A DNA stretch of 64,000 nt from an uncultured Gammaproteobacteria bacterium (lineage in GTDB: Bacteria; Pseudomonadota; Gammaproteobacteria; GCA-001735895). Shown here piece after piece: positions 46,810 through 57,266 of this stretch. The stretch's first letter is position 1; each line of letters begins with the position of its first letter. The stretch is taken from positions 1-64,000 of the forward strand of contig CAMYLU010000015.1 of the NCBI GenBank assembly GCA_947259485.1. The letters are read 5' to 3'. Both the position numbers and the translations under genes were made by a program. The notes under the pieces are model-generated. The model saw nothing but the letters and a program-made list of their open reading frames with translations. It did no database searches and was not told where the DNA came from.

Positions 46810-48483
46810 ATGTTTCGAATTTTTTTTCTTCCTTGTGTCGTCCTTATTATCCAGCTGCAATCTGTCAGCCATGCGCAAACAGCCTACCTGGATTCTAACC
46901 AGGTTTTTACGGGTGATATTGCCGAGTTAACGATCGAGCATGACAACGAGATTCCATCTCTTTTCGCACTGGATACATCGGTACTGGAAGCAGACTTCGA
47001 GGTTCTGGATATCAAGTCCAGTGTTTCGCGTATGTTCGATTCAAACAAGACATTCCATCGAATGCGCTGGCAGATCCAGATACTTCCGCGTAGCTCCGGT
47101 AAGCTCAGAATTCCACCCTTACAGGTTGGCGAAGTTTTCACCCCGGTTTTAATGCTTGGAGTCATTCCGCAGACAGCGGAGTTGAATTCAGCCTATAACG
47201 TACAGGTCGAACTTCAGGCGCAACCTGAAAAACCTTACGTTGGCCAGCAAACACAGATAGTGATACGAGTCATTCATAACATTCCGCTGTTTGACGGGGA
47301 TTTGATTGAGCCAACAATTGATAATGCCGAGACCTATAGTCATGGCAAGGAGTCCAGGTACTCTATTTTTCGTGATGGCCGGAAATTTCAGGTGCTGGAA
47401 CGCAACCTTGCTATCGTTGCTCGATTACCCGGTCAGATCAGGATTCCACCGGTTATTTATCGTGGGCTCATACAATCCACAATAAACGCCTCCTCGACGG
47501 GATCAACGGCGGCAACGAGACGTATTAATCGGGCGAGCGAAGACCTTTACCTGGAGGTACGCAAACCACCACCCGAATTCAGTGGCAGCACCTGGTTGCC
47601 TGCCCGGGAGCTGGAACTTGATCAGCGCTGGGGCGAAATTTCCAATAAATTACGGGTTGGTGATTCGCTCGGACTGACGCTGGGTATCGAGGCTAAGGGA
47701 TTACCTGCCGAAGCACTGCCTGCGGGTCTGTTATCGGTCGATTCCGGCAAGGTCAGGATTTACGCCGACCAGGAAACACGATCAAACCGGTTTGATGGTC
47801 GGGAAATAGTAGGACGCCTGGACCAACGCTTCGTAGTTGTAATTACGCAGCCGGGTGAAATCCAGTTACCCGAGATTAAACTGAAATGGTGGGACGTCGA
47901 ACAAGAGGTCGAAAGAATGGCTACGCTCGCCGGAAAAAGCTGGACTGCCTCCGTGCCGGAAACCGCCGAAGACGGTTTTGAGACGGCAGGTAAAGCGACA
48001 AGCTGGTCTGGCACAGGCTCACCAGGGTCGGTCATCACCCTGGCTCACGGTAACTGGTCGTGGTACGCGGGCATCGGTGCAATATTGCTGATCCCTGGCC
48101 TGCTGATGTGCCTCAGGTCAGTGCGCGTTCGCTTGAGTGAATCAATTGCAGCCATGCTGAAGAGTCGCCGCCACCGTCAATTGTTAAAACAGGCCTGCCT
48201 GTCTAATAATCCCGTACTGGCCTGCCGGGAACTAATAACATGGGGCAGGGCGCGTTGGCCGTGCGATAACATCATTAGTCTATATCAGATCAGGATCAGA
48301 ACAAGATCCAGTGAGCTTGCCGGGGAACTTCGTCGTCTCGACAAGGCATTATATGCGGATCATGGTGAAACATGGCAGGGGCGAGTATTGTGGCGACTGG
48401 TTGCTGCCGAGCACCGGCAATTGACAGTTGAAACCGGTACCCGGGAGGACTCGTTGCCGGATTTGTATCCGCAACGTTCCTGA
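46810..48483 (+). CDS. batD: BatD-like protein
   Basis: 557 residues. Signal peptide ending SVSHAQ, three or four beta-sandwich domains of the BatD/DUF7507-like kind, and a membrane helix near residue 425-445 followed by a cytoplasmic tail. Last gene of the Bat operon, convergent with fadJ across 13 bases. The complex probably spans the inner membrane. Confidence 0.88.
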   Translation: MFRIFFLPCVVLIIQLQSVSHAQTAYLDSNQVFTGDIAELTIEHDNEIPSLFALDTSVLEADFEVLDIKSSVSRMFDSNKTFHRMRWQIQILPRSSGKLRIPPLQVGEVFTPVLMLGVIPQTAELNSAYNVQVELQAQPEKPYVGQQTQIVIRVIHNIPLFDGDLIEPTIDNAETYSHGKESRYSIFRDGRKFQVLERNLAIVARLPGQIRIPPVIYRGLIQSTINASSTGSTAATRRINRASEDLYLEVRKPPPEFSGSTWLPARELELDQRWGEISNKLRVGDSLGLTLGIEAKGLPAEALPAGLLSVDSGKVRIYADQETRSNRFDGREIVGRLDQRFVVVITQPGEIQLPEIKLKWWDVEQEVERMATLAGKSWTASVPETAEDGFETAGKATSWSGTGSPGSVITLAHGNWSWYAGIGAILLIPGLLMCLRSVRVRLSESIAAMLKSRRHRQLLKQACLSNNPVLACRELITWGRARWPCDNIISLYQIRIRTRSSELAGELRRLDKALYADHGETWQGRVLWRLVAAEHRQLTVETGTREDSLPDLYPQRS

Positions 48484-48496
48484 TCCGCTCGCTAGC

Positions 48497-50527
48497 CTAT
48501 TCAGTCACTAGCGACCAGCCCTCGGCCGGATGAAAACGCTCACCGAATTTTGTCTCGTAATCGGACATCGTGGCGACCAGTGATTCGACCCCTTCCTGCA
48601 GGCTATGGTGCATCGGGCCGCCACGAAAAGGTGCAAACCCGGTACCGAATATTATGCCGGCATCCAACAGGTCTTTGTCGGTCACGATTCCTTCCTTAAG
48701 ACAGGCCGCAGCCTCGTTGAGCAAACGGAATACAAGCCGGTTCTGGATCGTTTTCTGATCTCCGAGATCGGCATCTTTATCTTTAACCGGCTTACCCTTG
48801 TCGTAGTTATAAAACCCGCGTCCGGATTTCTTGCCGAGTTGCTTTGAATTGACGAACCTGTTCAGGGCCTCGGGCAAACCAATGCCATAAGCCGCGGATA
48901 AATTTTGCGCTACCGACTGACAGATATCGAGGCCCACGGTATCGGCAAGCTCAACCGGTCCCATCGGCATGCCAAAATCGGTTGCCGCCTTGTCGATCGC
49001 CTCCGGCGCGACACCTTCGTCGTAGAGTGTGAACGCTTCAACCAGGTAAGGCATCAGGATACGGTTAACCAGGAAGCCGGGAGAACTCTTGACCGGCAAC
49101 GGTAATTTACCGATGTGCTGCGTGAATGCAATCGCGTGTTCCACGGTTTCCTCCGAGGACGAGGCGGTCCGGACGATCTCCACCAGCGGCATCATTGCGA
49201 CCGGGTTGAAAAAATGAATGCCGACCAGGCGATCAGGTTCTTTGAGCACAGTCGCCAGTGTTTCCAGCGGTATGCTCGAGGTGTTGGTTGCGAGCACTGC
49301 ACCGGGCTTCATGCGCGGTTCGATGTCCTTGTATATTGCGTGCTTGGCATCGATATCCTCAAAAATAGCCTCGATTACGACATCGGCCCTGGCGACGCCG
49401 TCACCATCGATGTCTGGAATCAAACGATCCAGCGCGGCATTGCGCTCCCGGGTTGTTTTCAGACGCTTGCCGAACAGCTGTTGGGCGCGCTTGAAGGCAT
49501 TGCTTAAATACTTGGCTTCCCGGTCCTGCAAGGTCACATTGAAACCACGCAATGCACACCAGGCCGCGATATCCCCACCCATGGTGCCAGCGCCAATGAC
49601 ATGCACATGACTCGGGTTGAATGACTTTTTGTCACCCAGTCCCTTTAGCCGGGTTTGCAGGAAGAACACACGGATTAAACTGCGCACTTTGCTGCCCTGG
49701 ATCAGACGTGCAACCGAATTGGCTTCTTCTTCCATCATGCGCTTGTCGTTGCCGTAAAAACTGGCCCAGACATCGAGAATCGCGTATGGCGCCGGGTAGT
49801 GTTGTCGAGGTGCTTTTTTCGCCACCTGTTTTTTCATGTATCCGGCCAGCAAGTTGCGAATACCGGGTAAAGACAGGACTTTGCCAATGAACGGCATGCT
49901 CTGCCGATCTGGTGGAGTCAACGCGACGTTACGCGCGGCGCGTTCAATCTGGCGTTTTGGCTGTGCCTTATCGACCAGTCCAATGGCACGCGCCGCCGAC
50001 GCAGTCAATGCTCGCCCGGAAAGCATAATTTCTAACGATTGCAGAGGATTAATCATCGAAGTGGCACGCACAAGACCGCCATAAGCCGGATGAATGCCAA
50101 GTTTTACCTCGGGTAGACCGATGCGTGTTCCCGCATCATCGAGTGCAACGCGGTAATCGCAGGCGAGTGCAAGTTCTGTGCCCCCACCCATGCAAAAACC
50201 CTCGATCAGGGCAACAGTCGGGCAGGGCAGTGACTCGATTCGACTAAACAGGGTCTGCCCGCGCTTTATCATGATCAGGGCTTCCTGCGTGGAAGTAACC
50301 TCGAGAAACTCGTTGATATCCGCACCCGCGATAAAACCCTTTGCTTTACCCGAACGAAAGATTATTGCCGTCGGCGGTTTATTGTTGATTTCGTCGAGCA
50401 GGCTATCCAGTTGTTCCAGTACCGATATCGAAAGTACATTGGTATCGGTATCTTGTTGATCGAGGGTCAACCAAAGGATTCCATCGTCATCGCTGTGGCT
50501 TTGCCAATCGACTATGGTTTCACTCAT
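48497..50527 (-). CDS. fadJ: fatty-acid oxidation complex alpha subunit
   Basis: 676 residues from the ATG at 50527. Crotonase half (GFIAGADINEF, GFCMGGGTELALACDYRVA, TRIGLPEVKLGIHPAYGG with both catalytic glutamates kept) plus a 3-hydroxyacyl-CoA dehydrogenase half (VIGAGTMGGDIAAWCALRG, FFNPVAMMPLVEIVR). Hydrates and oxidises enoyl-CoA in beta-oxidation. Four-base overlap with fadI. Order and length fit FadJ or the aerobic FadB; FadJ-type thiolase order is the reason for the name. Confidence 0.88.
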   Translation of the reverse strand: MSETIVDWQSHSDDDGILWLTLDQQDTDTNVLSISVLEQLDSLLDEINNKPPTAIIFRSGKAKGFIAGADINEFLEVTSTQEALIMIKRGQTLFSRIESLPCPTVALIEGFCMGGGTELALACDYRVALDDAGTRIGLPEVKLGIHPAYGGLVRATSMINPLQSLEIMLSGRALTASAARAIGLVDKAQPKRQIERAARNVALTPPDRQSMPFIGKVLSLPGIRNLLAGYMKKQVAKKAPRQHYPAPYAILDVWASFYGNDKRMMEEEANSVARLIQGSKVRSLIRVFFLQTRLKGLGDKKSFNPSHVHVIGAGTMGGDIAAWCALRGFNVTLQDREAKYLSNAFKRAQQLFGKRLKTTRERNAALDRLIPDIDGDGVARADVVIEAIFEDIDAKHAIYKDIEPRMKPGAVLATNTSSIPLETLATVLKEPDRLVGIHFFNPVAMMPLVEIVRTASSSEETVEHAIAFTQHIGKLPLPVKSSPGFLVNRILMPYLVEAFTLYDEGVAPEAIDKAATDFGMPMGPVELADTVGLDICQSVAQNLSAAYGIGLPEALNRFVNSKQLGKKSGRGFYNYDKGKPVKDKDADLGDQKTIQNRLVFRLLNEAAACLKEGIVTDKDLLDAGIIFGTGFAPFRGGPMHHSLQEGVESLVATMSDYETKFGERFHPAEGWSLVTE

Positions 50528-51831
50528 GACGTACTCCTTTCGATCAGCATCGCGCCGCCCTGACCGCCACCGATGCATAAGGACGCAACGCCGGTGCTCG
50601 CATTTTTCTGTTGCAGCACTTTCGCCAGGTGTAGCACGATACGGGCACCGCTGGCGCCAACCGGATGTCCGAGACTAACGCCGCCACCGTGAATATTGAG
50701 GCGCTCCAGCGGAATCTCACCGACCGCAGAACGCAGACCCAGCTGTTGTTTGCAGTAATCCTTGTCATTCAGGGCAGCCAGCACTGCAAGCACCTGGGCC
50801 GCAAAAGCCTCGTTAATTTCCCAGTAATCGATATCGCTAACCTTGAGGCGCTGTGATTTCAGTAACGGGGCAATCGCGTGCGCCGGTCCCAGGCCCATTT
50901 CTGCGGGACTAAGCGCGGCCCACTCGGTACTGACCAGCCTGGCGAGAATCGGTAAATCGTGCTTTTTAACCGCGGCTTCACTGGCCATCACCAGTGCCGC
51001 GGCGCCATCGGTAATCTGTGCGCTGTTACCCGGGGTCACAAGTCCATAGGGTTTATCGAAAGCAGGGCGCAATTTAGCGAGCTTTTCCAGGGTTGAATCA
51101 GGTCTTACACCATCGTCAAGATGGTAAACTTTGCCACGGGAGTCGAAAACAGGCACTACTTCGGGTAATTCATTATCCTGCTGGGCCTGGTGCAGTTTCA
51201 AATGACTTTCCAGCGCAAATTGATCCATCTGGTCGCGCGTAATACCGAAGCGATAGGCGATCTGTTCGGCAGTCTGACCCATGTTAAGGCCGACGACCGG
51301 ATCGGTTAAACCTTTCAACAGCGCAATAACCGGCGCCAACAGACGTGGACTGAACCCGCCCAGAACCTTGAATTTCTGACCGATCGATTTTGCTCCCCAC
51401 CAGTCGGCCAGCCAGTTCACCATTTTCGGGTGAAACAACAGCGGCGCCTGGCTCATCGCCTCGATGCCACCGGCCAGAACCAGGTCAGAGCGTCCCGAGG
51501 CGATCGACATTGCAGCATTATCGAGCGCCTGCATACCCGATGCACAATTTCGGTGCACCGTGTAAGCCGGGACCTGGTCACCACATCCGAGTCGAAGCGC
51601 TACGATACGTGCAATGTTGGCTTCGTCAGGGCCCGGCATGGTGGAACCGAAAATCACCTCGTCGAACTCGGTCGCGGCAAACGGCATTCGAAGCAGTAGT
51701 GACCTGGCGGCATAAATACCGAGGTCCGCGTGCTTGAATGGTCCCGGTCTTCCGCGTGCTTTCAGGAACGGTGTGCGATTACCATCGACCAGGTAAACGG
51801 GTTTTGAATATTTCTTGTTGGTAGCTGCCAT
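50524..51831 (-). CDS. fadI: acetyl-CoA acyltransferase (thiolase)
   Basis: 435 residues, the longer FadI length. Active Cys in HRNCASGMQALDNAAMSIAS, NEAFAAQVLAVLAAL, GGGVSLGHPVGASGARIV and CIGGGQGGAM hold the other catalytic residues. Releases acetyl-CoA at the end of each beta-oxidation round. Head of a two-gene fadI-fadJ unit; no fadR site identified. Confidence 0.9.
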   Translation of the reverse strand: MAATNKKYSKPVYLVDGNRTPFLKARGRPGPFKHADLGIYAARSLLLRMPFAATEFDEVIFGSTMPGPDEANIARIVALRLGCGDQVPAYTVHRNCASGMQALDNAAMSIASGRSDLVLAGGIEAMSQAPLLFHPKMVNWLADWWGAKSIGQKFKVLGGFSPRLLAPVIALLKGLTDPVVGLNMGQTAEQIAYRFGITRDQMDQFALESHLKLHQAQQDNELPEVVPVFDSRGKVYHLDDGVRPDSTLEKLAKLRPAFDKPYGLVTPGNSAQITDGAAALVMASEAAVKKHDLPILARLVSTEWAALSPAEMGLGPAHAIAPLLKSQRLKVSDIDYWEINEAFAAQVLAVLAALNDKDYCKQQLGLRSAVGEIPLERLNIHGGGVSLGHPVGASGARIVLHLAKVLQQKNASTGVASLCIGGGQGGAMLIERSTS

Positions 51832-52049
51832 TTGTTATCTCGGCTTGGCGAATGGGTAGTCTATATCTTAAGTTGAGAATCATAAACCATGATTTAACCT
51901 TGTAAATCGAAACATTAAGCTGCATGTGCTCAGATCACCCAATCAGTGCCCATCTGCATATAACCTTATGACTGCGCATAATGTATATTATGTAAAGTTG
52001 CAAAACTATCACAATACGATAAACCGCCCGCTCTCGGTTATTAAATGAC

Positions 52050-54467
52050 CTACCCGCGCAGGTATTCATTTTTCGGGTCGAACAAAGGAGCTGAATAAAG
52101 CCTGGCCGGAATCATTTCGCCGAGAATCTCTATTTCGACTTCGCGGCCCTCTGCAACCAGTGCCACTGGTAAAAATCCGAAGGCGATACTTTTTTGCGCA
52201 TAATGCGAGTAACCGCCCGACGTCACGTAGCCAACCACTTCGCCGTCATGCCAGATTGGCTCCCAGGCAACCGTATCGGCATCTTTTGCGTCGACCACGA
52301 AAGTACACAATTTACGCGTTGCTCCCTTTTTCCGCTCGGCGCGCACGGCGGCCTTACCGATAAATTCGGTGTCCTTGTCGTAATCGACGAAACGATCGAG
52401 ACCTGTTTCCAGCGGAGTATAATCAGGCTTGAATTCTCGCATCCATGAACCGAATGACTTGTCCAGTCGCAGGCTCATCATCGCTCGCATACCGAATGGG
52501 CGCAGACCGAGATCGGCGCCCGCCTCCATCAATACTTCATACAACGCTACCTGCTGGTGCGATGGTACATAGAGTTCGTAGCCACGATCCCCGGTGTAAC
52601 TAACGCGTTGTGCGATCGCCTGGCACTGGCCGACATCGATTTCGCGTATAGAAAGAAATGGCAACGCAGCCGTCGATACGTCGGCACGGGTTACACGACT
52701 CAGTAACTCCTGTGCCTTTGGACCTGCAATCTGGAAGCCGATACGCTGCTTGGAAATATTTTTCAAATTAACACCGTTTTGTGGCAGATGCTGTTCAAAC
52801 CAACGCATATGGTAAGCCTGTGCGCCAAATGATGCGGTTACCTGGAATTCGTCGTCACGCAGACGGCCGACTGTGAAATCACCGATGATCTTACCGCCCG
52901 GGCTCAGCATCGGGTTCAGGCTGATACGACCAACGGCCGGGATCTTACCGGCCATTATGATATCGAGGTACTGTTGCGCACCCGGACCGCTGACTTCGTA
53001 CTTGCCGAAATTATGGACTTCGTTAATACCGACCCCTTCGCGCACCGCTCGACATTCCTCTGCCACGGTGTCAAAGGCGTTAGAACGACGAAAGCTGGGT
53101 ATTTCGTAGGGCTCCTCCCCTGCCGGGGCAAAATAATTGACGTGCTCCATGCCGTAAGCCGCTCCAAACACGGCATTTTGCTGCTGCCAGAGTCCGTAGG
53201 CGGGCGTGGTGTCCAGCGGTCTTGCCACGGGTAGCTCTTCATTCGGATACGACACGGTAAAGCGACGTTGATAATTCTCGGTAACCTTTAAGCGGGTATA
53301 CGAAGGGTTGCAGTAATCACCAAAACGCGCCACATCCATCGCAAACACATCGCGCGAAGGCTCGCCCTCGATCATCCATTCGGCGAGCGTCAAGCCGACC
53401 CCACCGCCCTGGCTGAAGCCAGCCATCACCGCGCAGGCCGACCAGTAGTTGCGCAGTCCCGGTACCGGGCCTACCAGCGGGTTACCATCCGGTGCAAAAG
53501 TAAAGGGACCGTTGATAATGGTCTTGATACCTGCCTCGGCCAGCACCGGGTAGCGTTTGAAAGCAAATTCCATGGAATCGCCGATGCGATCCAGGTTTTC
53601 GCTCAATAACTCGTGACCGAAATCCCAGCGCGTACCGTCTACCGCCCAAGGAACGCAATTCTGCTCGTAAAAACCGATCACCAGTCCCTTGCCTTCCTGG
53701 CGCAGATAGCTCTCCCCTTCCGGGTCCATCACATGCGGTAATTCCGAATTACGTTCAAACACTTCGGGGATATCATCGGTTGCAAAATACTGGTGCTCCA
53801 TTGGATGCAGCGGCAGGTAAACGCCTGCCATTGCTGCGACTTCTCGCGCCCACAGGCCGGCTGCATTGACCAGCTGCTCGGCCACGATCGTGCCCTGCTC
53901 GGTGACCACTTCCCAGTTTCCGTCAGCACGCGGATTGGTCTCGAGTACGGGGTTGCGCAGGATGATTTCGGCACCCTGCATCTGCGCCGCCCTGGCGTAG
54001 GCATGGGTGGTTCCCGACGGGTCGAGATGCCCATCCAGCGGATCGTAAAGCGCTCCGAGCACACCGTCCGTGTTGGTAACGGGGCTAAGCCTGCGAATCT
54101 CTTCAGGTGTTACCAGCTCGGTATCGAGACCCATGTGCCGATGCATTGCCCGGGCGGACTTGAGAAAGTCGAGACGTTCCGGCGATTCAGCCAGGGTAAG
54201 GCCGCCGACATGGTGCAAACTGCAGGATTGACCGGTGATCTCCTCGAGTTCACGATAGAGCCGGATGGTGTATCCCTGCAAGGCAGCCATGTTGGTGTCG
54301 GCATTCAGGGTGTGAAATCCACCCGCCGCATGCCAGGTAGAGCCCGAGGTCAACTCGGAACGTTCGACCAGCACGACATCTTTCCAGCCGAGCCTGGTTA
54401 AATGGTAGATAACGCTGCAACCGACGACACCGCCGCCAATGACAACAACCTGTGCATGTGAGCGCAT
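52050..54467 (-). CDS. FAD-dependent dehydrogenase with GcvT domain (dimethylglycine/sarcosine dehydrogenase type)
   Basis: 805 residues. N-terminal FAD domain with VIGGGVVGCSVIYHL and the STWHAAGGF segment whose His carries covalent FAD in this family; a central FAO_M linker (about 385-440); then GcvT and GcvT_C domains (about 445-800) that bind folate. Such enzymes demethylate dimethylglycine or sarcosine and pass the one-carbon unit to tetrahydrofolate. Follows the MttB gene by 84 bases on the same strand, so the two probably act in one methylamine or betaine pathway. Confidence 0.88.
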   Translation of the reverse strand: MRSHAQVVVIGGGVVGCSVIYHLTRLGWKDVVLVERSELTSGSTWHAAGGFHTLNADTNMAALQGYTIRLYRELEEITGQSCSLHHVGGLTLAESPERLDFLKSARAMHRHMGLDTELVTPEEIRRLSPVTNTDGVLGALYDPLDGHLDPSGTTHAYARAAQMQGAEIILRNPVLETNPRADGNWEVVTEQGTIVAEQLVNAAGLWAREVAAMAGVYLPLHPMEHQYFATDDIPEVFERNSELPHVMDPEGESYLRQEGKGLVIGFYEQNCVPWAVDGTRWDFGHELLSENLDRIGDSMEFAFKRYPVLAEAGIKTIINGPFTFAPDGNPLVGPVPGLRNYWSACAVMAGFSQGGGVGLTLAEWMIEGEPSRDVFAMDVARFGDYCNPSYTRLKVTENYQRRFTVSYPNEELPVARPLDTTPAYGLWQQQNAVFGAAYGMEHVNYFAPAGEEPYEIPSFRRSNAFDTVAEECRAVREGVGINEVHNFGKYEVSGPGAQQYLDIIMAGKIPAVGRISLNPMLSPGGKIIGDFTVGRLRDDEFQVTASFGAQAYHMRWFEQHLPQNGVNLKNISKQRIGFQIAGPKAQELLSRVTRADVSTAALPFLSIREIDVGQCQAIAQRVSYTGDRGYELYVPSHQQVALYEVLMEAGADLGLRPFGMRAMMSLRLDKSFGSWMREFKPDYTPLETGLDRFVDYDKDTEFIGKAAVRAERKKGATRKLCTFVVDAKDADTVAWEPIWHDGEVVGYVTSGGYSHYAQKSIAFGFLPVALVAEGREVEIEILGEMIPARLYSAPLFDPKNEYLRG

Positions 54468-54551
54468 GACAATGACCCTAATATTGAAGCGCGAGCGAAG
54501 TCGCGCAGCCGCTACGGATTACATCACGAGATTTAGCCACAATGCCCCGGG

Positions 54552-56072
54552 TCATCGCGCGAGCTCCAGTTCGCGTCGTCGCTCACTTGCATACTGTTCC
54601 AGCGACTCACGAATCGAACTTTCTATTTCGGGCTCCTGGTAATCCTTCAGGGCCTGGCGATATACCTTGTTGGCACGCTGGAAGGCCGTTTGCTCACCGT
54701 TCTCAACCCAGGTCTCAAAGTTGCTCCAGTCCGAGACAATCGGTTCGTAAAACGCGGTGGTGTAGTTCGCGATGGTATGAGAAGTTCCGAAAAAATGCCC
54801 CCCATGCCCGGCCTCGATAATGGCTTCCAGCGCCAGGCTCGACTCGTCAACCTGCAGCGGTTTCAGGGTCTCGGCCATCATTTGCAGCATATCGATATCG
54901 ATAATGAATTTCTCGAACGACGCGCACAACCCGCCTTCAAGCCATCCCGCGGCGTGCTTGATAATCTGGGCCTGCCCCATGACCGCTCCCCAGAGCGACA
55001 TTTGAGACTCCCAGGCCGCCTGTGCATCGACGCAATTCGAGGCATTGGTATTGGATGAACGAAATGGCAGCTTGTAGCGTCGTGCAAGTTGGCCGCTCGC
55101 CCACGCGGCGCGGGTGTATTCCGGAGTACCGAATGCTGGTGCGCCACTGCGCATGTCGGCATTTGAAGTAAAGCCACCATAGACCATTGGCGCCCCGGGC
55201 TTGACGATTTGTGACAGTGCGATTACGCCCAGCGCTTCGGCATTTTGTTGCGCCAGTGCGCCTGCGATAGTGATGGGACACATGGCGCCCGACAGCGTAA
55301 ATGGTGTCACGATCGTTGGCTGCCCGTTCTCGGCCATTTCTATCAAGCCATCGAGCATGGGACCGTCAACCCGTAATGGAGAATTGGTATTGACGACGGT
55401 GATAATGCTGGGCTCCGATTTCATCGTTTCGCGGTCGATTCCACGCGCAATTGCGGTCATCTCGATACCATCGTTGACACGTCCGCCCCCGAGGCAATAC
55501 AGCGAAAATGAACGATCGGTCAGGGTCAGCGCCGCCAGCGTCGCGTCGAGGTGTCGGGTTTCGGGATGGATATCGATCGGTTCGACCGGGTAGCCGCTAA
55601 AGAAATCAATCACGTCGTAACTATGGCCGAGGCGCAGAAAATTACAGTAATCCTCGAAGTTGCCGGTGCGGCGCCCTCCTTCGAGATCGGAACTGTTGGG
55701 TGCGCTGGCAACGGTAGTAAAATTCACCGCGTTCCTGCCGACCAGGCGGGTTCGCCCGGGATTGCGCGCGTGCAGCATGAACTCCGAAGGCACCGTGGCA
55801 AGTCGTTGCATCAGTCGCTCACGATCGATGTAAACGCGCTGCAAATCCCAGTCAACGCGTGCACCATCCTGTTCGTAGAGCGCAAGCGCGGATTCATTCA
55901 AGACCTCGAGCCCGATTTCTTCGAGGATACGCATGGATCCATCATGGATCAGATCGAGCGCCGTTTGATCGAGCGCCTCGATCGGCTGATAGGGATTAAA
56001 TAATTGCTCGGCCTTGGGTTTGACTACCTGCTCCGGTGTGGCACTGCGTTTACGGGCTCTTCTGCGGGTCAT
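54552..56072 (-). CDS. trimethylamine methyltransferase (MttB) family protein
   Basis: 506 residues from the ATG at 56072, with AGGAG before it. MttB-superfamily barrel: LDLIHDGSMRILEEIGLEVL, APNSSDLEGGRRTG, VNTNSPLRVDGPM and SGAMCPITIAGALAQQNAEA. No internal TAG, so no pyrrolysine: this is the non-Pyl branch that includes glycine betaine methyltransferases. No corrinoid protein or corrinoid-methyltransferase partner lies beside it, which is unusual. Next to a dimethylglycine-type dehydrogenase. Confidence 0.85.
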   Translation of the reverse strand: MTRRRARKRSATPEQVVKPKAEQLFNPYQPIEALDQTALDLIHDGSMRILEEIGLEVLNESALALYEQDGARVDWDLQRVYIDRERLMQRLATVPSEFMLHARNPGRTRLVGRNAVNFTTVASAPNSSDLEGGRRTGNFEDYCNFLRLGHSYDVIDFFSGYPVEPIDIHPETRHLDATLAALTLTDRSFSLYCLGGGRVNDGIEMTAIARGIDRETMKSEPSIITVVNTNSPLRVDGPMLDGLIEMAENGQPTIVTPFTLSGAMCPITIAGALAQQNAEALGVIALSQIVKPGAPMVYGGFTSNADMRSGAPAFGTPEYTRAAWASGQLARRYKLPFRSSNTNASNCVDAQAAWESQMSLWGAVMGQAQIIKHAAGWLEGGLCASFEKFIIDIDMLQMMAETLKPLQVDESSLALEAIIEAGHGGHFFGTSHTIANYTTAFYEPIVSDWSNFETWVENGEQTAFQRANKVYRQALKDYQEPEIESSIRESLEQYASERRRELELAR

Positions 56073-56251
56073 TGAGGGCTCCTGTGATACAGCAGACGAT
56101 AGTATTTGAGAAATCCGGGGCCGTCTAGCCGGGAAAATCAGGTTGTTTATAAGCAACTTCGCCAATGCCAGTAAGCAGCATCGAATCGTTAACCAGGTAT
56201 CTGCTGAAAATTAACCGGCCAGGTTAAATAACGGTTGCCGGTAAGGGGCTA

Positions 56252-57067
56252 CTAAATGAGGCGGGGGTATCCTGAATCCATAGCAAAAGTCTCCAGCTCG
56301 ACTATCGGTTGGTAGTCTGCCAGTGTCACTGGCTCGAACCCGTGCAGGTGCAGCCTGTTGCGAATCGTCGCAGGGGTATCTGCAAGTGCCTGATTCAGAT
56401 TTTCCACCAGCAGTCCCAAGTCGACATCGCCAATACCTGTTCTCGCAAGCACCAAAGGCAGGCCACATGTCTTTACGCTGAAACCAATGCTACGCACCTT
56501 TTCAACCAGTTCCGGCCAATGATCCTGGATCAGCTGGTAACTGACACAATCGATGGCAGCGACATCCGTGGTCCCGTCTGCCACCGTCTCCAGGCTATGC
56601 AGATGACTGCCGGTTTGAACTACCCTGGAAAAGAATGGACCGGACGGGTTGAACCTTGCAATCGCATACCTGAGTACGTTCATCCCGCTATTTGAGTCCG
56701 CGGCATTCATCGCAGCGATTTTTCCCCGGCACTCATCAAGTGCTTCGATGGTCGAATCCGCGGCAACGATGAAACGACTCGAATACATCTTTCCATCGGT
56801 TCCAGGCACGTCAAACACGGGGACGCAAACCGGAATGACCTGGTCCTTTAAATGCTTCATCAACGGATAGCCACAGGTATGACCGAGGAATAATCCCGGA
56901 TCTCGCAGCAGTGCCTGGTCTGAATCAAAGCGCAATTCGATCGCTTGCTTACTACCGGCATCAAGCAGTTCGTTAAAGCAGGCAAACAGCTGTTGCCACG
57001 CCCCTGCCAGGTCGTCGCTAAACGCATACATGCCACAGGCGATAAATTTTTTGTTACTATTTTTCAC
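56252..57067 (-). CDS. PhnD-like substrate-binding protein without signal peptide
   Basis: 271 residues from a GTG at 57067, which gives KKFIACGMYAFSDDLAGAW, matching the start of stand-alone PhnD-like proteins; a GTG at 57157 would add 30 residues. The two-lobed binding fold is visible: FLGHTCGYPLMKHL, PVFDVPGTDGKMYSS and DGTTDVAAIDCVSYQL. There is no signal peptide and no ABC transporter gene nearby, so it may bind its ligand in the cytosol or sense it. The ligand is unknown. Confidence 0.72.
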   Translation of the reverse strand: MKNSNKKFIACGMYAFSDDLAGAWQQLFACFNELLDAGSKQAIELRFDSDQALLRDPGLFLGHTCGYPLMKHLKDQVIPVCVPVFDVPGTDGKMYSSRFIVAADSTIEALDECRGKIAAMNAADSNSGMNVLRYAIARFNPSGPFFSRVVQTGSHLHSLETVADGTTDVAAIDCVSYQLIQDHWPELVEKVRSIGFSVKTCGLPLVLARTGIGDVDLGLLVENLNQALADTPATIRNRLHLHGFEPVTLADYQPIVELETFAMDSGYPRLI

Positions 57068-57266
57068 GGAATACAAAATAACCGGCAACAGGGATAAACT
57101 CCAGTCAGATTTGGTTTTCTCGCCTGGTATGGATTGTAGAAGCCGTATATTTGCCACAAAAACAACTACCTTTAACTGCTACTCAAGTTTTTCCACCAAC
57201 GGCCGATAGGGCTGCCATACATTAATTTGTCCAAAAAAAACCTGAATTTTCACGGGGAATATACAG

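Noticed and set aside
54552-56072. pyrrolysine in the MttB-family protein
   Set aside because: The reading frame has no internal TAG, so pyrrolysine is not used.
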